Assembly: GCF_021538675.1 (NCBI RefSeq)
Contig: NZ_JAJUKH010000014.1
Location: 1-64,000, forward strand
DNA length: 64,000 nucleotides
From: Paenarthrobacter sp. AR 02
GTDB lineage: Bacteria; Actinomycetota; Actinomycetes; Actinomycetales; Micrococcaceae
Direction of reading: 5' to 3'
The translations under genes were made by a program, and so were the position numbers. Within the stretch, counting starts at the first letter, position 1. Each line of letters begins with the position of its first letter. Under the pieces are notes generated by a model, which saw only the letters and a program-made list of their open reading frames with translations, did no database searches and was not told the origin of the DNA. Shown piece after piece: positions 42,467 to 51,792 of the stretch.

Positions 42467-44866
42467 ATGACTAACGTTCTTTGGTTTTCTGAGCTTGGCT
42501 TGACCGACCTTGACCAGGTTGGCGGCAAAAATGCATCACTCGGGGAAATGGTTCGGAATCTCGCCTCGGCTGGGGTGAAGGTTCCGGACGGATTCGCGAC
42601 GACGGCGGACGCTTACCGGCGTTTCCTGGCGGAGTCGGGGCTTGATACACGGATTGAAGCCATCCTGGAGGGCTTGGACAGCGGCGACGTGGCCGCTTTG
42701 GCCAAGGTCGGCGGGCAGATCCGGGACCTGATCCGTCAGACGCCGTTCCCTGCCGGTTTCGAAGAGGAAATCCGCGCGGCCTACCAGCGCCTGACCGAGG
42801 AGCATGGCGGGGATGTGTCATGGGCGGTGCGTTCCAGCGCAACAGCCGAAGACCTTCCTGACGCCTCCTTTGCCGGCCAGCAAGAGACGTTCCTGAACAT
42901 CCGCGGGATCGACAACATCCTGCTGGCTATCAAGGACGTTTTCGCATCCCTGTACAACGACCGCGCGATTGCTTACCGCGTTCATCACGGCTTCACGCAT
43001 TCGGAAGTGGCACTTTCGGCCGGTGTGCAGCGGATGGTGCGTTCCGACGTCGGCGCTTCCGGCGTGATGTTCACGATGGACACAGAGACCGGTTTCCAGG
43101 ATGCGGTCTTCATCACCTCCTCTTACGGCCTCGGCGAGGCCGTGGTCCAGGGGGCCGTGAACCCTGACGAGTTCTATGTTTACAAGCCGGCATTGGCGGC
43201 TGGCAGGCCGGCAGTTCTCAAGCGCGGGCTGGGGGAGAAGGCCGTGCAGATGGTGCACACGGATTCGGACGAAGTTGGCAGGACCATTGACTTCATCCCG
43301 GTGCCCCAGGATTCCAGGAGCCGTTTCAGCCTGACGGATGCTGAAGTCGAGCAGCTTGCACGCCACGCCGTAGCGATCGAGCAGCACTACGGCCGTCCCA
43401 TGGATATCGAGTGGGGGAAGGACGGGGTGGACGGGGAGCTCTACATCCTGCAGGCGCGGCCCGAAACCGTGGAGTCCCGTAAAGCAGCGGGCGTCACGTC
43501 CCGCTACACGCTCGCTGAGCGTTCAACGGTTTTGGTCGAAGGCCGCGCGATCGGTCAGAGGATCGGCGCCGGGCAGGTGCGGGTGCTGTCCTCCATTGAG
43601 CAGATGGCCTCCTTCCAGGAGGGTGATGTCCTGGTGGCGAACATGACGGACCCGGACTGGGAACCGATTATGAAGAAGGCCGCCGCGATTGTCACGGACC
43701 GTGGCGGGCGGACCTGCCACGCTGCGATCATCGCCCGCGAACTGGGGATTCCCGCCGTCGTCGGAACCGGCTACGCGTCCCAGATCCTCAAGGACGGCAC
43801 TCCCGTGACAGTCTCCTGCGCCGAAGGCGAAGCCGGGCTGGTCTACGAAGGGCTGCTGGAGTACACGCTCCAGGAAACCAGCTTGGAGACTATGCCCGAG
43901 GCCCCGGTGAAGATCATGATGAACGTCGGGACACCGGAGCAGGCGTTCAGTTTCGCCAAGCTCCCCAACCACGGTGTTGGTTTGGCCCGCCTTGAGTTCA
44001 TCATCAACCGGCAGATCGGCGTCCACCCCAATGCCTTGCTGGCCGTCGCCGGCGAGATCGAGCGCCCGGCGAGCCTGGATGACTACACCGTCCGGCTGAT
44101 ACAGGAAAAGACGGCGGCCTACGATGGTCCCCGCGACTACTATGTCCGCCGCCTGGCTGAAGGCATCGCGACCATCGCGGCCGCGTTTGCCCCTGAACCT
44201 GTGATCATCAGGCTCTCGGACTTTAAGTCCAACGAGTACTCCAATCTGGTCGGCGGTCCTGCGTTCGAACCCGAGGAAGAGAACCCGATGATCGGGTACC
44301 GGGGTGCGTCGCGGTATCTCTCAGCGGCGTTCCGGCAGGCTTTCGAACTCGAATGCGAGGCGCTGAAGTACGTTCGCAACGAGATGGGCTTGAGCAACAT
44401 CAAGCTCATGGTCCCGTTCGTGCGGACATTGGACGAGGCCAGTGGCGTGATCGACCTCCTCGCCGCCAACGGACTGCGGCGCGGCGAGGACGGACTGGAG
44501 ATCGTGATGATGTGCGAGCTGCCTGCCAACGCGCTCCTTGCGGACGAGTTCCTGGAGTACTTCGATGGGTTCTCCATCGGTTCCAACGACCTCACCCAGC
44601 TCACTTTGGGCCTGGACCGGGATTCTGCGCTTGTGGCTGAAGGCTTCGATGAGCGGAACCCGGCAGTGACCAAGCTGCTGGAGATGGCCATCAGTGCTTG
44701 TCGCGCCAAGGGCCGGTACGTCGGAATCTGCGGCCAGGGCCCCAGTGACCACCCGGACTTCGCGGAGTGGCTCCTTGCCTGGGGCATCAGCTCCATCTCG
44801 CTGAACCCGGACGCAGTCACCGAGACCTGGTTGCGCCTGGCTAAGACCACCAGCACCGCGGTCTAA
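42467..44866 (+). CDS. ppsA: Phosphoenolpyruvate synthase
   Basis: A 799-residue PEP synthase. The N-terminal ATP-grasp domain starts LTDLDQVGGKNASLGEMVRNL and includes WAVRSSATAEDLPDASFAGQQETFLNI; the swivel domain carries the phosphorylated His418 in GGRTCHAAIIARELGIPAVVG; the C-terminal PEP/pyruvate barrel has FSIGSNDLTQLTLGLDRDS and ICGQGPSDHP. It makes PEP from pyruvate and ATP for gluconeogenesis. ATG 42467 follows GGAGGA. The regulatory protein is encoded immediately downstream. Confidence 0.95.
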   Translation: MTNVLWFSELGLTDLDQVGGKNASLGEMVRNLASAGVKVPDGFATTADAYRRFLAESGLDTRIEAILEGLDSGDVAALAKVGGQIRDLIRQTPFPAGFEEEIRAAYQRLTEEHGGDVSWAVRSSATAEDLPDASFAGQQETFLNIRGIDNILLAIKDVFASLYNDRAIAYRVHHGFTHSEVALSAGVQRMVRSDVGASGVMFTMDTETGFQDAVFITSSYGLGEAVVQGAVNPDEFYVYKPALAAGRPAVLKRGLGEKAVQMVHTDSDEVGRTIDFIPVPQDSRSRFSLTDAEVEQLARHAVAIEQHYGRPMDIEWGKDGVDGELYILQARPETVESRKAAGVTSRYTLAERSTVLVEGRAIGQRIGAGQVRVLSSIEQMASFQEGDVLVANMTDPDWEPIMKKAAAIVTDRGGRTCHAAIIARELGIPAVVGTGYASQILKDGTPVTVSCAEGEAGLVYEGLLEYTLQETSLETMPEAPVKIMMNVGTPEQAFSFAKLPNHGVGLARLEFIINRQIGVHPNALLAVAGEIERPASLDDYTVRLIQEKTAAYDGPRDYYVRRLAEGIATIAAAFAPEPVIIRLSDFKSNEYSNLVGGPAFEPEEENPMIGYRGASRYLSAAFRQAFELECEALKYVRNEMGLSNIKLMVPFVRTLDEASGVIDLLAANGLRRGEDGLEIVMMCELPANALLADEFLEYFDGFSIGSNDLTQLTLGLDRDSALVAEGFDERNPAVTKLLEMAISACRAKGRYVGICGQGPSDHPDFAEWLLAWGISSISLNPDAVTETWLRLAKTTSTAV

Positions 44867-45709
44867 GTGGCAGACAACCAAACCGTGGGGGCGGGCGCGG
44901 CGTCCGCCCCTACGGTGTTCTTTCTCTCTGACAGCACCGGTATCACCGCTGAAACGCTGGGCAACACCTTGTTGACCCAGTTTCCCGGCCAGCGGCTTGA
45001 ACGGCGGACCATTCCCTTCATCACCACCATTGAGCAAGCCCGCGAGGTGGTAGCGATTATCGACAAGGTGGCAGCCTCCGGTCCTGTGCCGATCATTTTC
45101 TCCACTGCGGTGGGACAGGACATTCGTGCCGTGCTGTCGGAAAGCCGTGGTCAGTTCTTCGACTTGTTCGGATCCCACATCGGGAAGCTCGAACAAACGC
45201 TTGGCGCGGCCGCCAACGGAAAACCGGGCCAGGCACACGGCGTGGGCGACGCCGTCCGGTACCAGTCCCGTATGGCCGCCGTCGAATATGCCATTGAGCA
45301 CGACGACGGCCAGTCGCTCCGTGCGCTCGAACGCGCCGAACTGATACTGATCGCGCCCTCCCGTTGTGGGAAGACACCCACCACGATGTACCTTGCACTG
45401 CAGCACGGCATCCTGGCAGCGAACTTCCCGTTGGTCGAAGAGGACTTTGATGTCATGGCGCTGCCGAAACCCTTGCTGCCGTTCGCGGACAAGTGCTTTG
45501 GCCTGACTTCCCAGCCCGTCCGGCTGAGCCAAATCCGCCAGGAACGCCGGCCGGGCAGCAACTACGCGTCGCTGAACCAATGCACCTTTGAACTTCGCAA
45601 CGCGGAGGACATGTACCGTGCAAACGACATTCCCTACGTGAACTCCGCCTCCATGTCCGTGGAAGAAATTTCCGCCACGGTCCTTCAACGCATGCAACTG
45701 CACCACTGA
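44867..45709 (+). CDS. ppsR: PEP synthase regulatory protein (bifunctional kinase/pyrophosphorylase)
   Basis: A 280-residue DUF299 protein: FFLSDSTGITAETLGNTLLTQFP at the N terminus, the AVEYAIEHDDGQ segment and the P-loop-like APSRCGKTPTTMYLA near residues 163-176. Family members use ADP to phosphorylate and Pi to dephosphorylate a threonine beside the catalytic histidine of PEP synthase or PPDK. The GTG start follows the ppsA stop directly, and the GRTCH context in PpsA contains that Thr. Confidence 0.92.
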   Translation: MADNQTVGAGAASAPTVFFLSDSTGITAETLGNTLLTQFPGQRLERRTIPFITTIEQAREVVAIIDKVAASGPVPIIFSTAVGQDIRAVLSESRGQFFDLFGSHIGKLEQTLGAAANGKPGQAHGVGDAVRYQSRMAAVEYAIEHDDGQSLRALERAELILIAPSRCGKTPTTMYLALQHGILAANFPLVEEDFDVMALPKPLLPFADKCFGLTSQPVRLSQIRQERRPGSNYASLNQCTFELRNAEDMYRANDIPYVNSASMSVEEISATVLQRMQLHH

Positions 45710-45757
45710 CAATCGGAGGCTTCGGGACTGTCCCAACAGCGGTGGGTTGAGTCTGGC

Positions 45758-45940
45758 TTGATCCGAGGAGGCAGTCGTATCACTCACTGTTACTTCATCG
45801 AAGTTGCTGCTGAGGGATCGATCTCCGTGGCCGCCGATCTTCTCTATGTAGCGCAGCCGACAATATCCGCCGCGATGAAGGACCTTGAGGCCCGGGTTGG
45901 CGTTCGCTCCGCTCTCGCTGGTGTCCACCAGCGTCAGTAG
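45758..45940 (+). pseudogene. LysR N-terminal fragment, duplicate of the gene at 59183
   Basis: Bases 45789-45901 match 59223-59335 at 107 of 113 positions by eye. The fragment encodes YFIEVAAEGSISVAADLLYVAQPT..., the helix-turn-helix of the LysR protein at 59183, and loses similarity after AMKDLEARVG. No upstream start region or effector domain is present. Its 3' end overlaps the end of ltrA on the other strand. Confidence 0.85.
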
Positions 45941-47097
45941 GCTCCCTGTTGCCGTCGACGCCGGCGGTTCACGGAGTCGGAAACTGCAACGCCTATGAGG
46001 GGGAGAACAGCCGCGAAAGCGGCAAGGAAGACGGGAAACAGAAAGCTCAAACCTGCCAGCACTACCAAGGCTCCAATGCCGACAAGATCGGATGGTCGGC
46101 GGGTGCCGAGTACTTGTCGAATAAAAAGGCCCCGGCCAGCAAGGAAGAGAGCCGGCCCGCCGAACAGGAGCAGGACCGTCGGCAGATTGGAGTGGGCTGC
46201 CGGGTCGGTGATCACGAGCTGATCCCCAACCGCCACCAGAATCAGGCCAGCCAGTAACGCGAGCAGGGTGTTTCCCGCCAAAATGCCGGGTCGGAACTGA
46301 TCATCGACAGAAGCAAGCTTCTCCAGAATGTCCTGTTCGAGGCCATGGAAGTAGCACCACCAGATCGCGACGCTTCCTGCCAGGCTGATGGTCCCGGTCA
46401 GGAATATCAGCGGGTCCTCAAGATTGCCTGCAATGGCCAAACCCGTGGAGAGGATCGTCTCGCCGAGCGCGATCAGGTAGAACAATCCGAACCGTTCAAA
46501 GATCCTCTCTCCCGGCAGCGGGACCCGGCTTCCTTCGGTTTTCCGGCCCGGCAGACGGTGGGCCAGCATGTGTCCGCCCAGATCGATCGCGGCAGCGACA
46601 CCCCAGGACATCAGGCGAAGTTCCGTACCGAAGAGGACGCCGGCAATCCAGAACGGCATGCTCATGCACCCCCAGATCAGGGTGCGCACAAAATGGTTGT
46701 GGGTAGTCCTGTCGAGTCCGACGCTCAGCATCCACGCGCCGCGGCCCAGTTGGACCAACAGATAGCTCACAGCAAAGAGCCAGCCGAAGGCACCAAACGC
46801 TGAGCTGATGGATGCGTTCATGAACAGCGTGACGAGCATGACGGTCAGCAGCATCCACTGCACCTCAAGCCGCGAAGTGTCCAGCAATGTCGCCGACCAG
46901 GTCGTGTAAACCCACACTTTGTAGACCGCGAGAAGAAGCACGAACGTCTCTCCGGCACCCACCCATGAGAGATGTTCCAGCAAATGATGTGATAGCTGCG
47001 ATAGTGCGAAGACAAAGACCAGATCGAAGAATAATTCAACGCGGGTAACACGGTCGTCGGAGGCCGCGGACCGAATCAGCGACCTGGCACGGACCAT
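45934..47097 (-). CDS. LtrA-family (low temperature requirement A) membrane protein
   Basis: A 387-residue membrane protein with about 11 hydrophobic segments. The N-terminal SDDRVTRVELFFDLVFVFALSQLSHHLLEH is the LtrA signature, and RIFERFGLFYLIALGETILSTG is its second conserved patch. Function is unknown beyond the Listeria name. ATG 47097 follows GGAGGA. The C terminus is basic (NRRRRRQQ). Confidence 0.9.
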   Translation of the reverse strand: MVRARSLIRSAASDDRVTRVELFFDLVFVFALSQLSHHLLEHLSWVGAGETFVLLLAVYKVWVYTTWSATLLDTSRLEVQWMLLTVMLVTLFMNASISSAFGAFGWLFAVSYLLVQLGRGAWMLSVGLDRTTHNHFVRTLIWGCMSMPFWIAGVLFGTELRLMSWGVAAAIDLGGHMLAHRLPGRKTEGSRVPLPGERIFERFGLFYLIALGETILSTGLAIAGNLEDPLIFLTGTISLAGSVAIWWCYFHGLEQDILEKLASVDDQFRPGILAGNTLLALLAGLILVAVGDQLVITDPAAHSNLPTVLLLFGGPALFLAGRGLFIRQVLGTRRPSDLVGIGALVVLAGLSFLFPVFLAAFAAVLPLIGVAVSDSVNRRRRRQQGAY

Positions 47098-47300
47098 CAG
47101 TATCCTCCACTGGACCAGGAACGGACGGACGCCCCCTCCTGCTGTCTGCAAGAGTGACGACGGTGCGGAGGAAAGTCAAGAGAAACGGAAGATGCGGTTC
47201 GCCTGGGCCGGCCCGGTTTGGGGGGGGCGCCCCTGAGCGGCCGGTCCAACTACGGTCTAGCGGCGGTGCGTCATCGGTGCCGGCCAGCAACAGGCGGTTC

Positions 47301-49673
47301 TTAGCGAATCAGGTTCAGCGCAGCGTTCACGATGGATGCCTCGTCGATTCCGTGGATGCTGTAGGCGTCCTGCAGATCTGAGGACTGCCCGAACTCCCTT
47401 ACTCCCAGGGAGACTGTGCGGTCCCCGCGCGCCCCAGCCAGGAAGGACAAGGTATGTGGGTGTCCGTCCTGGACCGTGACGAGCGGCGCTGGGGCGTGAC
47501 GCGGAAAGAGTGCGTCAACGATGTCGAAACCGATCGCATTGGATCCTTGGTTCAGGGAGTTGCGGTTCTGGAGGGATTCGAAGACCAGGTCAGGGCTGGT
47601 GAGGCAAACGACGCCGGCATTGACGCCAAATGTCTTCAGCCGCGCGGCCGAGGCGATGACTTCGGGCATCATTGCTCCCACTCCGACCAGGGTCACAGTG
47701 TCCTCGGCCGGGTCATGGCCACTTAGCCGGTAACCGCCGGCCACCGCATGCCTACGGCGTCGCTCCAGCAGCACCGCGTCCGTCGGTATGGCAGCCAGGG
47801 CTTGATCCAGTGGACGGGTCGTGAGCCGGAAGTAGGCCGAGCGTCCTCCGGGAATGCCGATCCGGCTCATGGCTTCGAGCATGCACCATTCCAGATCCTG
47901 CGCGAAGGCTGGCTCCCAAGCTGTACATTCCGGCTGTTCCAGCCCGATGGAGGGAGTGGTGAGAGACTGATGGGCTCCGCCTTCCGGGGCCAGGGTCACA
48001 CCCGAGGGCGTTCCAATCAGGATGGACTGCCCGCCAGCGTACATCCCAAACGACCAAGGTTCGAGGGCGCGGGCCACGAACGGGTCGTAGATGGTGGCGA
48101 TCGGGATCAGCGGTTGGCCCCAACGGCTCCAGGTCGTTCCGAGTTCGGAGACCAAGCCCACGAGATTGGTTTCGGCGATGCCGAGTTCGATGTGTTGGCC
48201 TTGGAAGTTCTCAATCCAGCGGAGGACCCGTTCAACGTCGTCCGCGAACCAGTCCTGGCGTTCGCCAACGGACCAGACCCCGGTTTTGTTGATCCAGCCA
48301 CCAAGGTTGGTGGAGGAGGCGACGTCGGGACTGCAGGTAACGACACGGTGGGCCACCTCAGGCGCTGCCCGCTTCAGGTCGGACAGGAACCGTCCCAGCG
48401 CGGCTTGGGTGGAAATTCTGTCACCGTAGCTCCATGGCAAAGAATCGGGGATTGGGAGGGTCGGAGCCGGATCGGGTTGCCGGCGCCGGAGCCGGAGGGA
48501 CGTACGGGCGCAGGCTTGTTCTTCGACGGTGTCCGGCTGGAATTGTTGCCATGGATCGCCAAGGTCCATCCCGGAGGTCTTGGCCAGGGCTTCCATTTGA
48601 TCCTTGGACAGGAGCGCCGAGTGGTTGTTTGGATGTCCTTCCGTGGCTAGGCCGCGGCCCTTGATGGTGTAGGCAAAGATAACGGTGGGCCGGGTAGGGT
48701 CGACTTGCTTGTAAGTGTCAAGCAGCAGTCCGATGTCATGTCCGGCGAGATCTCGTACCGCGGCGGCCTGTTCTGTGGCGGTGAGCGAACCGAGAAGGGT
48801 TTCCATGGCGGGGGTCGAACTGCTGGAGCGCAAGCGGTCGAAGATCTCAGAATCGGCTGAGCGGAGCATGCGCTGGTATTCCTCGTTCGGCATGGTCTCG
48901 AGCCGGCGGCGTAGATCCGCACCTCCCGGGCGGGCGAAGAGTTCCTGAATCCGGGTTCCCCATTTCCGGGTGAGGACCTGCCAGCCTGCGGCTTCAAACA
49001 TGCCTTGCAGGCGCATGATCTGCGAGTCCGGTACCACCCGGTCCAAGGACTGCCGGTTCAAATCAACGATCCAGAGCAGTTCGCCAAGCTGCCCAACGGA
49101 GGGGTCGGCGACAGCTTCCCAAATAGCACCCTCGTCCAGTTCGGCGTCGCCCAGAAGTCCGATGAAGCGACCCGATTTCCGTGATGCGGCGTACCTGTCG
49201 CTCACGAAGCGGTGTGACATGGCCGCCCAGATGGTGGCCGTGGCTCCGATCCCCACACTGCCGGTGGAAAAGTCCACGGTGTCCGGGTCCTTTGACCGGC
49301 TGGGGTAACTCTGCAGGCCGCCCTTTTGCCGAAGCGTGCTGAGTTTGCTTTCGTCCAGGTCACCAAGGAGGTAACTTATGGCATGCAGGACAGGAGAGGC
49401 ATGGGGCTTGACTGACACGCGGTCCGCCTCGGTCAGCTCGGAGAACCAGAGGGAGGTCATGATTTCAACCATGGAGGCGCTGGAGGACTGGTGACCGCCG
49501 ACCTTGATGCCGCTGGTATTGGTGCGCCCGCGGTTGGCAGCATCCACAATTGCGGTGGCGGTCCAGCGCACCCGCCGGGCAATACTCTCCAAAACTGCCG
49601 TCGTGGACCCTGCATCCCCCAGACCGGCAGCGCCGGGACGTGTGGCTTTAATCTGAAAATCTTCGACCCTCAT
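47301..49673 (-). CDS. AceE-like pyruvate dehydrogenase E1 / transketolase-like protein
   Basis: A 790-residue thiamin diphosphate enzyme of the homodimeric E1 group. The TPP motif GLLGDAELDEGAIWEAVADP...WIVDLNRQSLD and the early GIKVGGHQSSSASMVEIMTSLWFSEL and later ELGIAETNLVGLVSELG match AceE. It is about 100 residues shorter than housekeeping AceE (~890-920). No E2 or E3 gene is nearby, so it may serve another 2-oxoacid or work in isolation. GAGGAGA precedes the ATG at 49673. Confidence 0.8.
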   Translation of the reverse strand: MRVEDFQIKATRPGAAGLGDAGSTTAVLESIARRVRWTATAIVDAANRGRTNTSGIKVGGHQSSSASMVEIMTSLWFSELTEADRVSVKPHASPVLHAISYLLGDLDESKLSTLRQKGGLQSYPSRSKDPDTVDFSTGSVGIGATATIWAAMSHRFVSDRYAASRKSGRFIGLLGDAELDEGAIWEAVADPSVGQLGELLWIVDLNRQSLDRVVPDSQIMRLQGMFEAAGWQVLTRKWGTRIQELFARPGGADLRRRLETMPNEEYQRMLRSADSEIFDRLRSSSSTPAMETLLGSLTATEQAAAVRDLAGHDIGLLLDTYKQVDPTRPTVIFAYTIKGRGLATEGHPNNHSALLSKDQMEALAKTSGMDLGDPWQQFQPDTVEEQACARTSLRLRRRQPDPAPTLPIPDSLPWSYGDRISTQAALGRFLSDLKRAAPEVAHRVVTCSPDVASSTNLGGWINKTGVWSVGERQDWFADDVERVLRWIENFQGQHIELGIAETNLVGLVSELGTTWSRWGQPLIPIATIYDPFVARALEPWSFGMYAGGQSILIGTPSGVTLAPEGGAHQSLTTPSIGLEQPECTAWEPAFAQDLEWCMLEAMSRIGIPGGRSAYFRLTTRPLDQALAAIPTDAVLLERRRRHAVAGGYRLSGHDPAEDTVTLVGVGAMMPEVIASAARLKTFGVNAGVVCLTSPDLVFESLQNRNSLNQGSNAIGFDIVDALFPRHAPAPLVTVQDGHPHTLSFLAGARGDRTVSLGVREFGQSSDLQDAYSIHGIDEASIVNAALNLIR

Positions 49674-49723
49674 GGTGGTCTCCTCTACAAGTACGCGTTG
49701 GGGCACGGTGCTGAACTGCTCTG

Positions 49724-49763
49724 GTCATCCGGGGGAGCCCCTGAGGGGGCTTCCCCGGATGAC
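49724..49763 (-). terminator. Long hairpin terminating the amidohydrolase operon
   Basis: A ~18-bp nearly perfect stem around TGA (49724-49741 with 49745-49763) lies between the stop of the ABM gene at 49801 and the start of the AceE-like gene. No T-tail follows, so strength is uncertain. Confidence 0.55.
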
Positions 49764-49800
49764 GGTCCATCACAGCGGTAAAGTTCTCGGGGCTATTCGC

Positions 49801-50118
49801 TTAGCTGACTGCGAGTTCCCCCAGCTTCGACCAACCTTCTACCTTGACGTTGACTATGTCCGGCGTCGCAGAAAGATATCGGGGAAGCTCCTCGCAGGCC
49901 TTCCTGAAGTGGTCCGACTGCACGTGGGCTGCGCCGGACTCATCGTCGCGGAAAGCCTCGACCAGGATGTAGGTGCTCGGATCTTCGACGGAGCGGGCCC
50001 ATTCGAAGAACAGGCAGCCCTCCTCGGCGTTCGTTGCGGTGGTGAAGTCCTTGGAGATTTCGGGCCACGCATCGGCGTGGGCAGGCAGGATGGCAAATTT
50101 TGCGGTGATGAAGATCAA
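49801..50118 (-). CDS. Antibiotic biosynthesis monooxygenase (YgiN-like) protein
   Basis: A ~105-residue ABM-domain protein: IFITAKFAILPAHADAWPEI, then EEGCLFFEWARSVEDPSTYILVEAFRDDESGAAHVQSDHFRKAC, the standard strand-helix-strand pattern with a conserved His. Members oxidise quinols or act on small carbonyl compounds. The TTG at 50118 has AAGAGGGA upstream and gives the normal N terminus; other starts are possible. Last gene of the ADH/amidohydrolase cluster. Confidence 0.75.
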   Translation of the reverse strand: MIFITAKFAILPAHADAWPEISKDFTTATNAEEGCLFFEWARSVEDPSTYILVEAFRDDESGAAHVQSDHFRKACEELPRYLSATPDIVNVKVEGWSKLGELAVS

Positions 50119-50179
50119 CTCTGTTTCCCTCTTGATAGGCCCGTTCGGAAGGACAAGGTCCGACGTTGCGGGTGATTGG

Positions 50180-50680
50180 TCAGGCTGTTTCGACCGGACG
50201 TTTCTGCCCGGCGGTCGTAGGCGCAGCGGGGGCCTTGTTGATAAGGGCTTGTATGCGGTCGCCCAGGAACGCCGAGGCCCAGCCCAGTCCGGCGCCGATG
50301 ATGAGGGCAATGACGGTGGGCCACAAAGACAACTGTGTTCCGAAGAACACGGCGGTCCCGGCGAACGCTCCCGGGATGAAGGAGAGCGGCGCCCAGCCTG
50401 CCTGCAGGCACATGGCGAGTGCGGCAAGGGCCACGGCAACGGCGAGCACGCCGGGGAATTGCACCCAGGTGGTCAGAAGCGCCACCAGCCACCCGTAGAT
50501 GACGCCGGACAGGTTGGCTGCAAGCCCTCTGGAGAATCCTGTCCTGTTTCCTCCTGCGGCGAAAAAGCATGCCCACGCGACGAACGCCACCCAGGTGATG
50601 AGGCCAAGTTCTGTGCTTACCTGCGTCCAGAGCCCGGCTAGTGCACCGACGGCGATACCCACGCCAATGTATGGTTTCAT
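50180..50680 (-). CDS. DUF1097 membrane protein
   Basis: A 166-residue protein with five hydrophobic segments (IGVGIAVGALAGLWTQV, GLITWVAFVAWACFFAAGG, ANLSGVIYGWLVALLTTWV, AVAVALAALAMCL, VIALIIGAGLGWASAFLGD), matching DUF1097 inner membrane proteins of unknown role. It sits 77 bp after the alcohol dehydrogenase gene and 61 bp before the monooxygenase gene. Confidence 0.78.
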   Translation of the reverse strand: MKPYIGVGIAVGALAGLWTQVSTELGLITWVAFVAWACFFAAGGNRTGFSRGLAANLSGVIYGWLVALLTTWVQFPGVLAVAVALAALAMCLQAGWAPLSFIPGAFAGTAVFFGTQLSLWPTVIALIIGAGLGWASAFLGDRIQALINKAPAAPTTAGQKRPVETA

Positions 50681-50757
50681 GTCGATTCTCTCTTTACGTT
50701 GATGCGAGCCCCCAGGGTTTGTTTGTTCCAGGGTTTGCTTGTTTCAGAGTTTGCTTG

Positions 50758-51792
50758 TCAGGGCACAAGGATCGCCCGGCCACGGACTTTCCCTGCGTCG
50801 AGGTCGCTGATCGCTTGTTGGAAGTCATCGAGGGCGTATTTCTGGGTATGGAGGGTGACGGCACCTCGAGCCGCCAGGGCCATCAGGTCCTGAAGGTCGT
50901 TGTAGGAGCCGACGAGGTTGCCGATGATGTTGATCTCGGCTGAGACGATGTCGATGGTAGGGACATCGATGTTCTCGCCGTAGCCCACAACGTAGTAATC
51001 CCCTGCCTGACGCAGCATGGCGAGGCCTTGGGCGGTGGCGCCGCCTTCGCCAACGAAGTCGATAAGTGCCTCCGCTCCATGACCCCCGGTGAGGGCAAGG
51101 ACCTGCTCGACCTGTGACCCGTCGGCCAGGACGCCCTCATGTGCTCCGATCTTCTTGGCCAGGTCCAGGGCAGCCGGGTTACGGTCGACGACGATGATGC
51201 GGGCCGGTGTTAGGGCAGTCAGGACTTGGATACCTATGTGGCCCAGCCCTCCGGCGCCGATGACAACGGCCGTATCCCTTGCGGTCAGCCGCTTGGCAGC
51301 CTTGGCGGCAGCGTGATAGGCGGTGAGGCCGGCATCGGCCAGGGCTGCGACATCGGCAGGCTCGAGAGAGTCGTCGATTTTGACGACGGAGCGGGCGGAT
51401 GTCAGCAGGTATTCGGCGTATCCGCCGCTGGTGTCGATACCGGGGAACTTGCTCTGCTCGCAGTGCACGTCGTCCCCGGAACGGCAGGCACGGCATAGGC
51501 CGCACGTGATGAGGGGGTGCAGGATGACTTTGTCGCCTTCTTTCACATTGGTAACGGCGCCACCGATTGCGTGTACCCAGCCGGCGTTCTCGTGGCCGAT
51601 GGTGTAAGGCAAGTGGACCTGGGATTTTTCCGCCCACTGGCCCTCCAGAATGTGCAGGTCCGTGCGGCATACCCCGGCTCCGCCGATTCTGACGACGACG
51701 TCAAACGGTCCGGTCACCTGGGGAAGTGGCACTTCTGCCATTTTGAGGCCTTCGTGGTAGCCGACGACCTGTACGGCCCGCATGGTGCTCAT
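50758..51792 (-). CDS. Zinc-dependent alcohol dehydrogenase
   Basis: A 344-residue MDR alcohol dehydrogenase. It keeps both zinc sites: catalytic Cys (GGAGVCRTDLHIL) with TIGHENAGWV, and the structural four-Cys loop ITCGLCRACRSGDDVHCEQ. The cofactor motif is VIGAGGLGHIGIQVL with VVDRN suggesting NAD. Closest in character to alcohol dehydrogenases of propane/2-propanol clusters, where it oxidises 2-propanol or 1-propanol. It overlaps the DUF59 gene by 4 bp. Confidence 0.88.
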   Translation of the reverse strand: MSTMRAVQVVGYHEGLKMAEVPLPQVTGPFDVVVRIGGAGVCRTDLHILEGQWAEKSQVHLPYTIGHENAGWVHAIGGAVTNVKEGDKVILHPLITCGLCRACRSGDDVHCEQSKFPGIDTSGGYAEYLLTSARSVVKIDDSLEPADVAALADAGLTAYHAAAKAAKRLTARDTAVVIGAGGLGHIGIQVLTALTPARIIVVDRNPAALDLAKKIGAHEGVLADGSQVEQVLALTGGHGAEALIDFVGEGGATAQGLAMLRQAGDYYVVGYGENIDVPTIDIVSAEINIIGNLVGSYNDLQDLMALAARGAVTLHTQKYALDDFQQAISDLDAGKVRGRAILVP

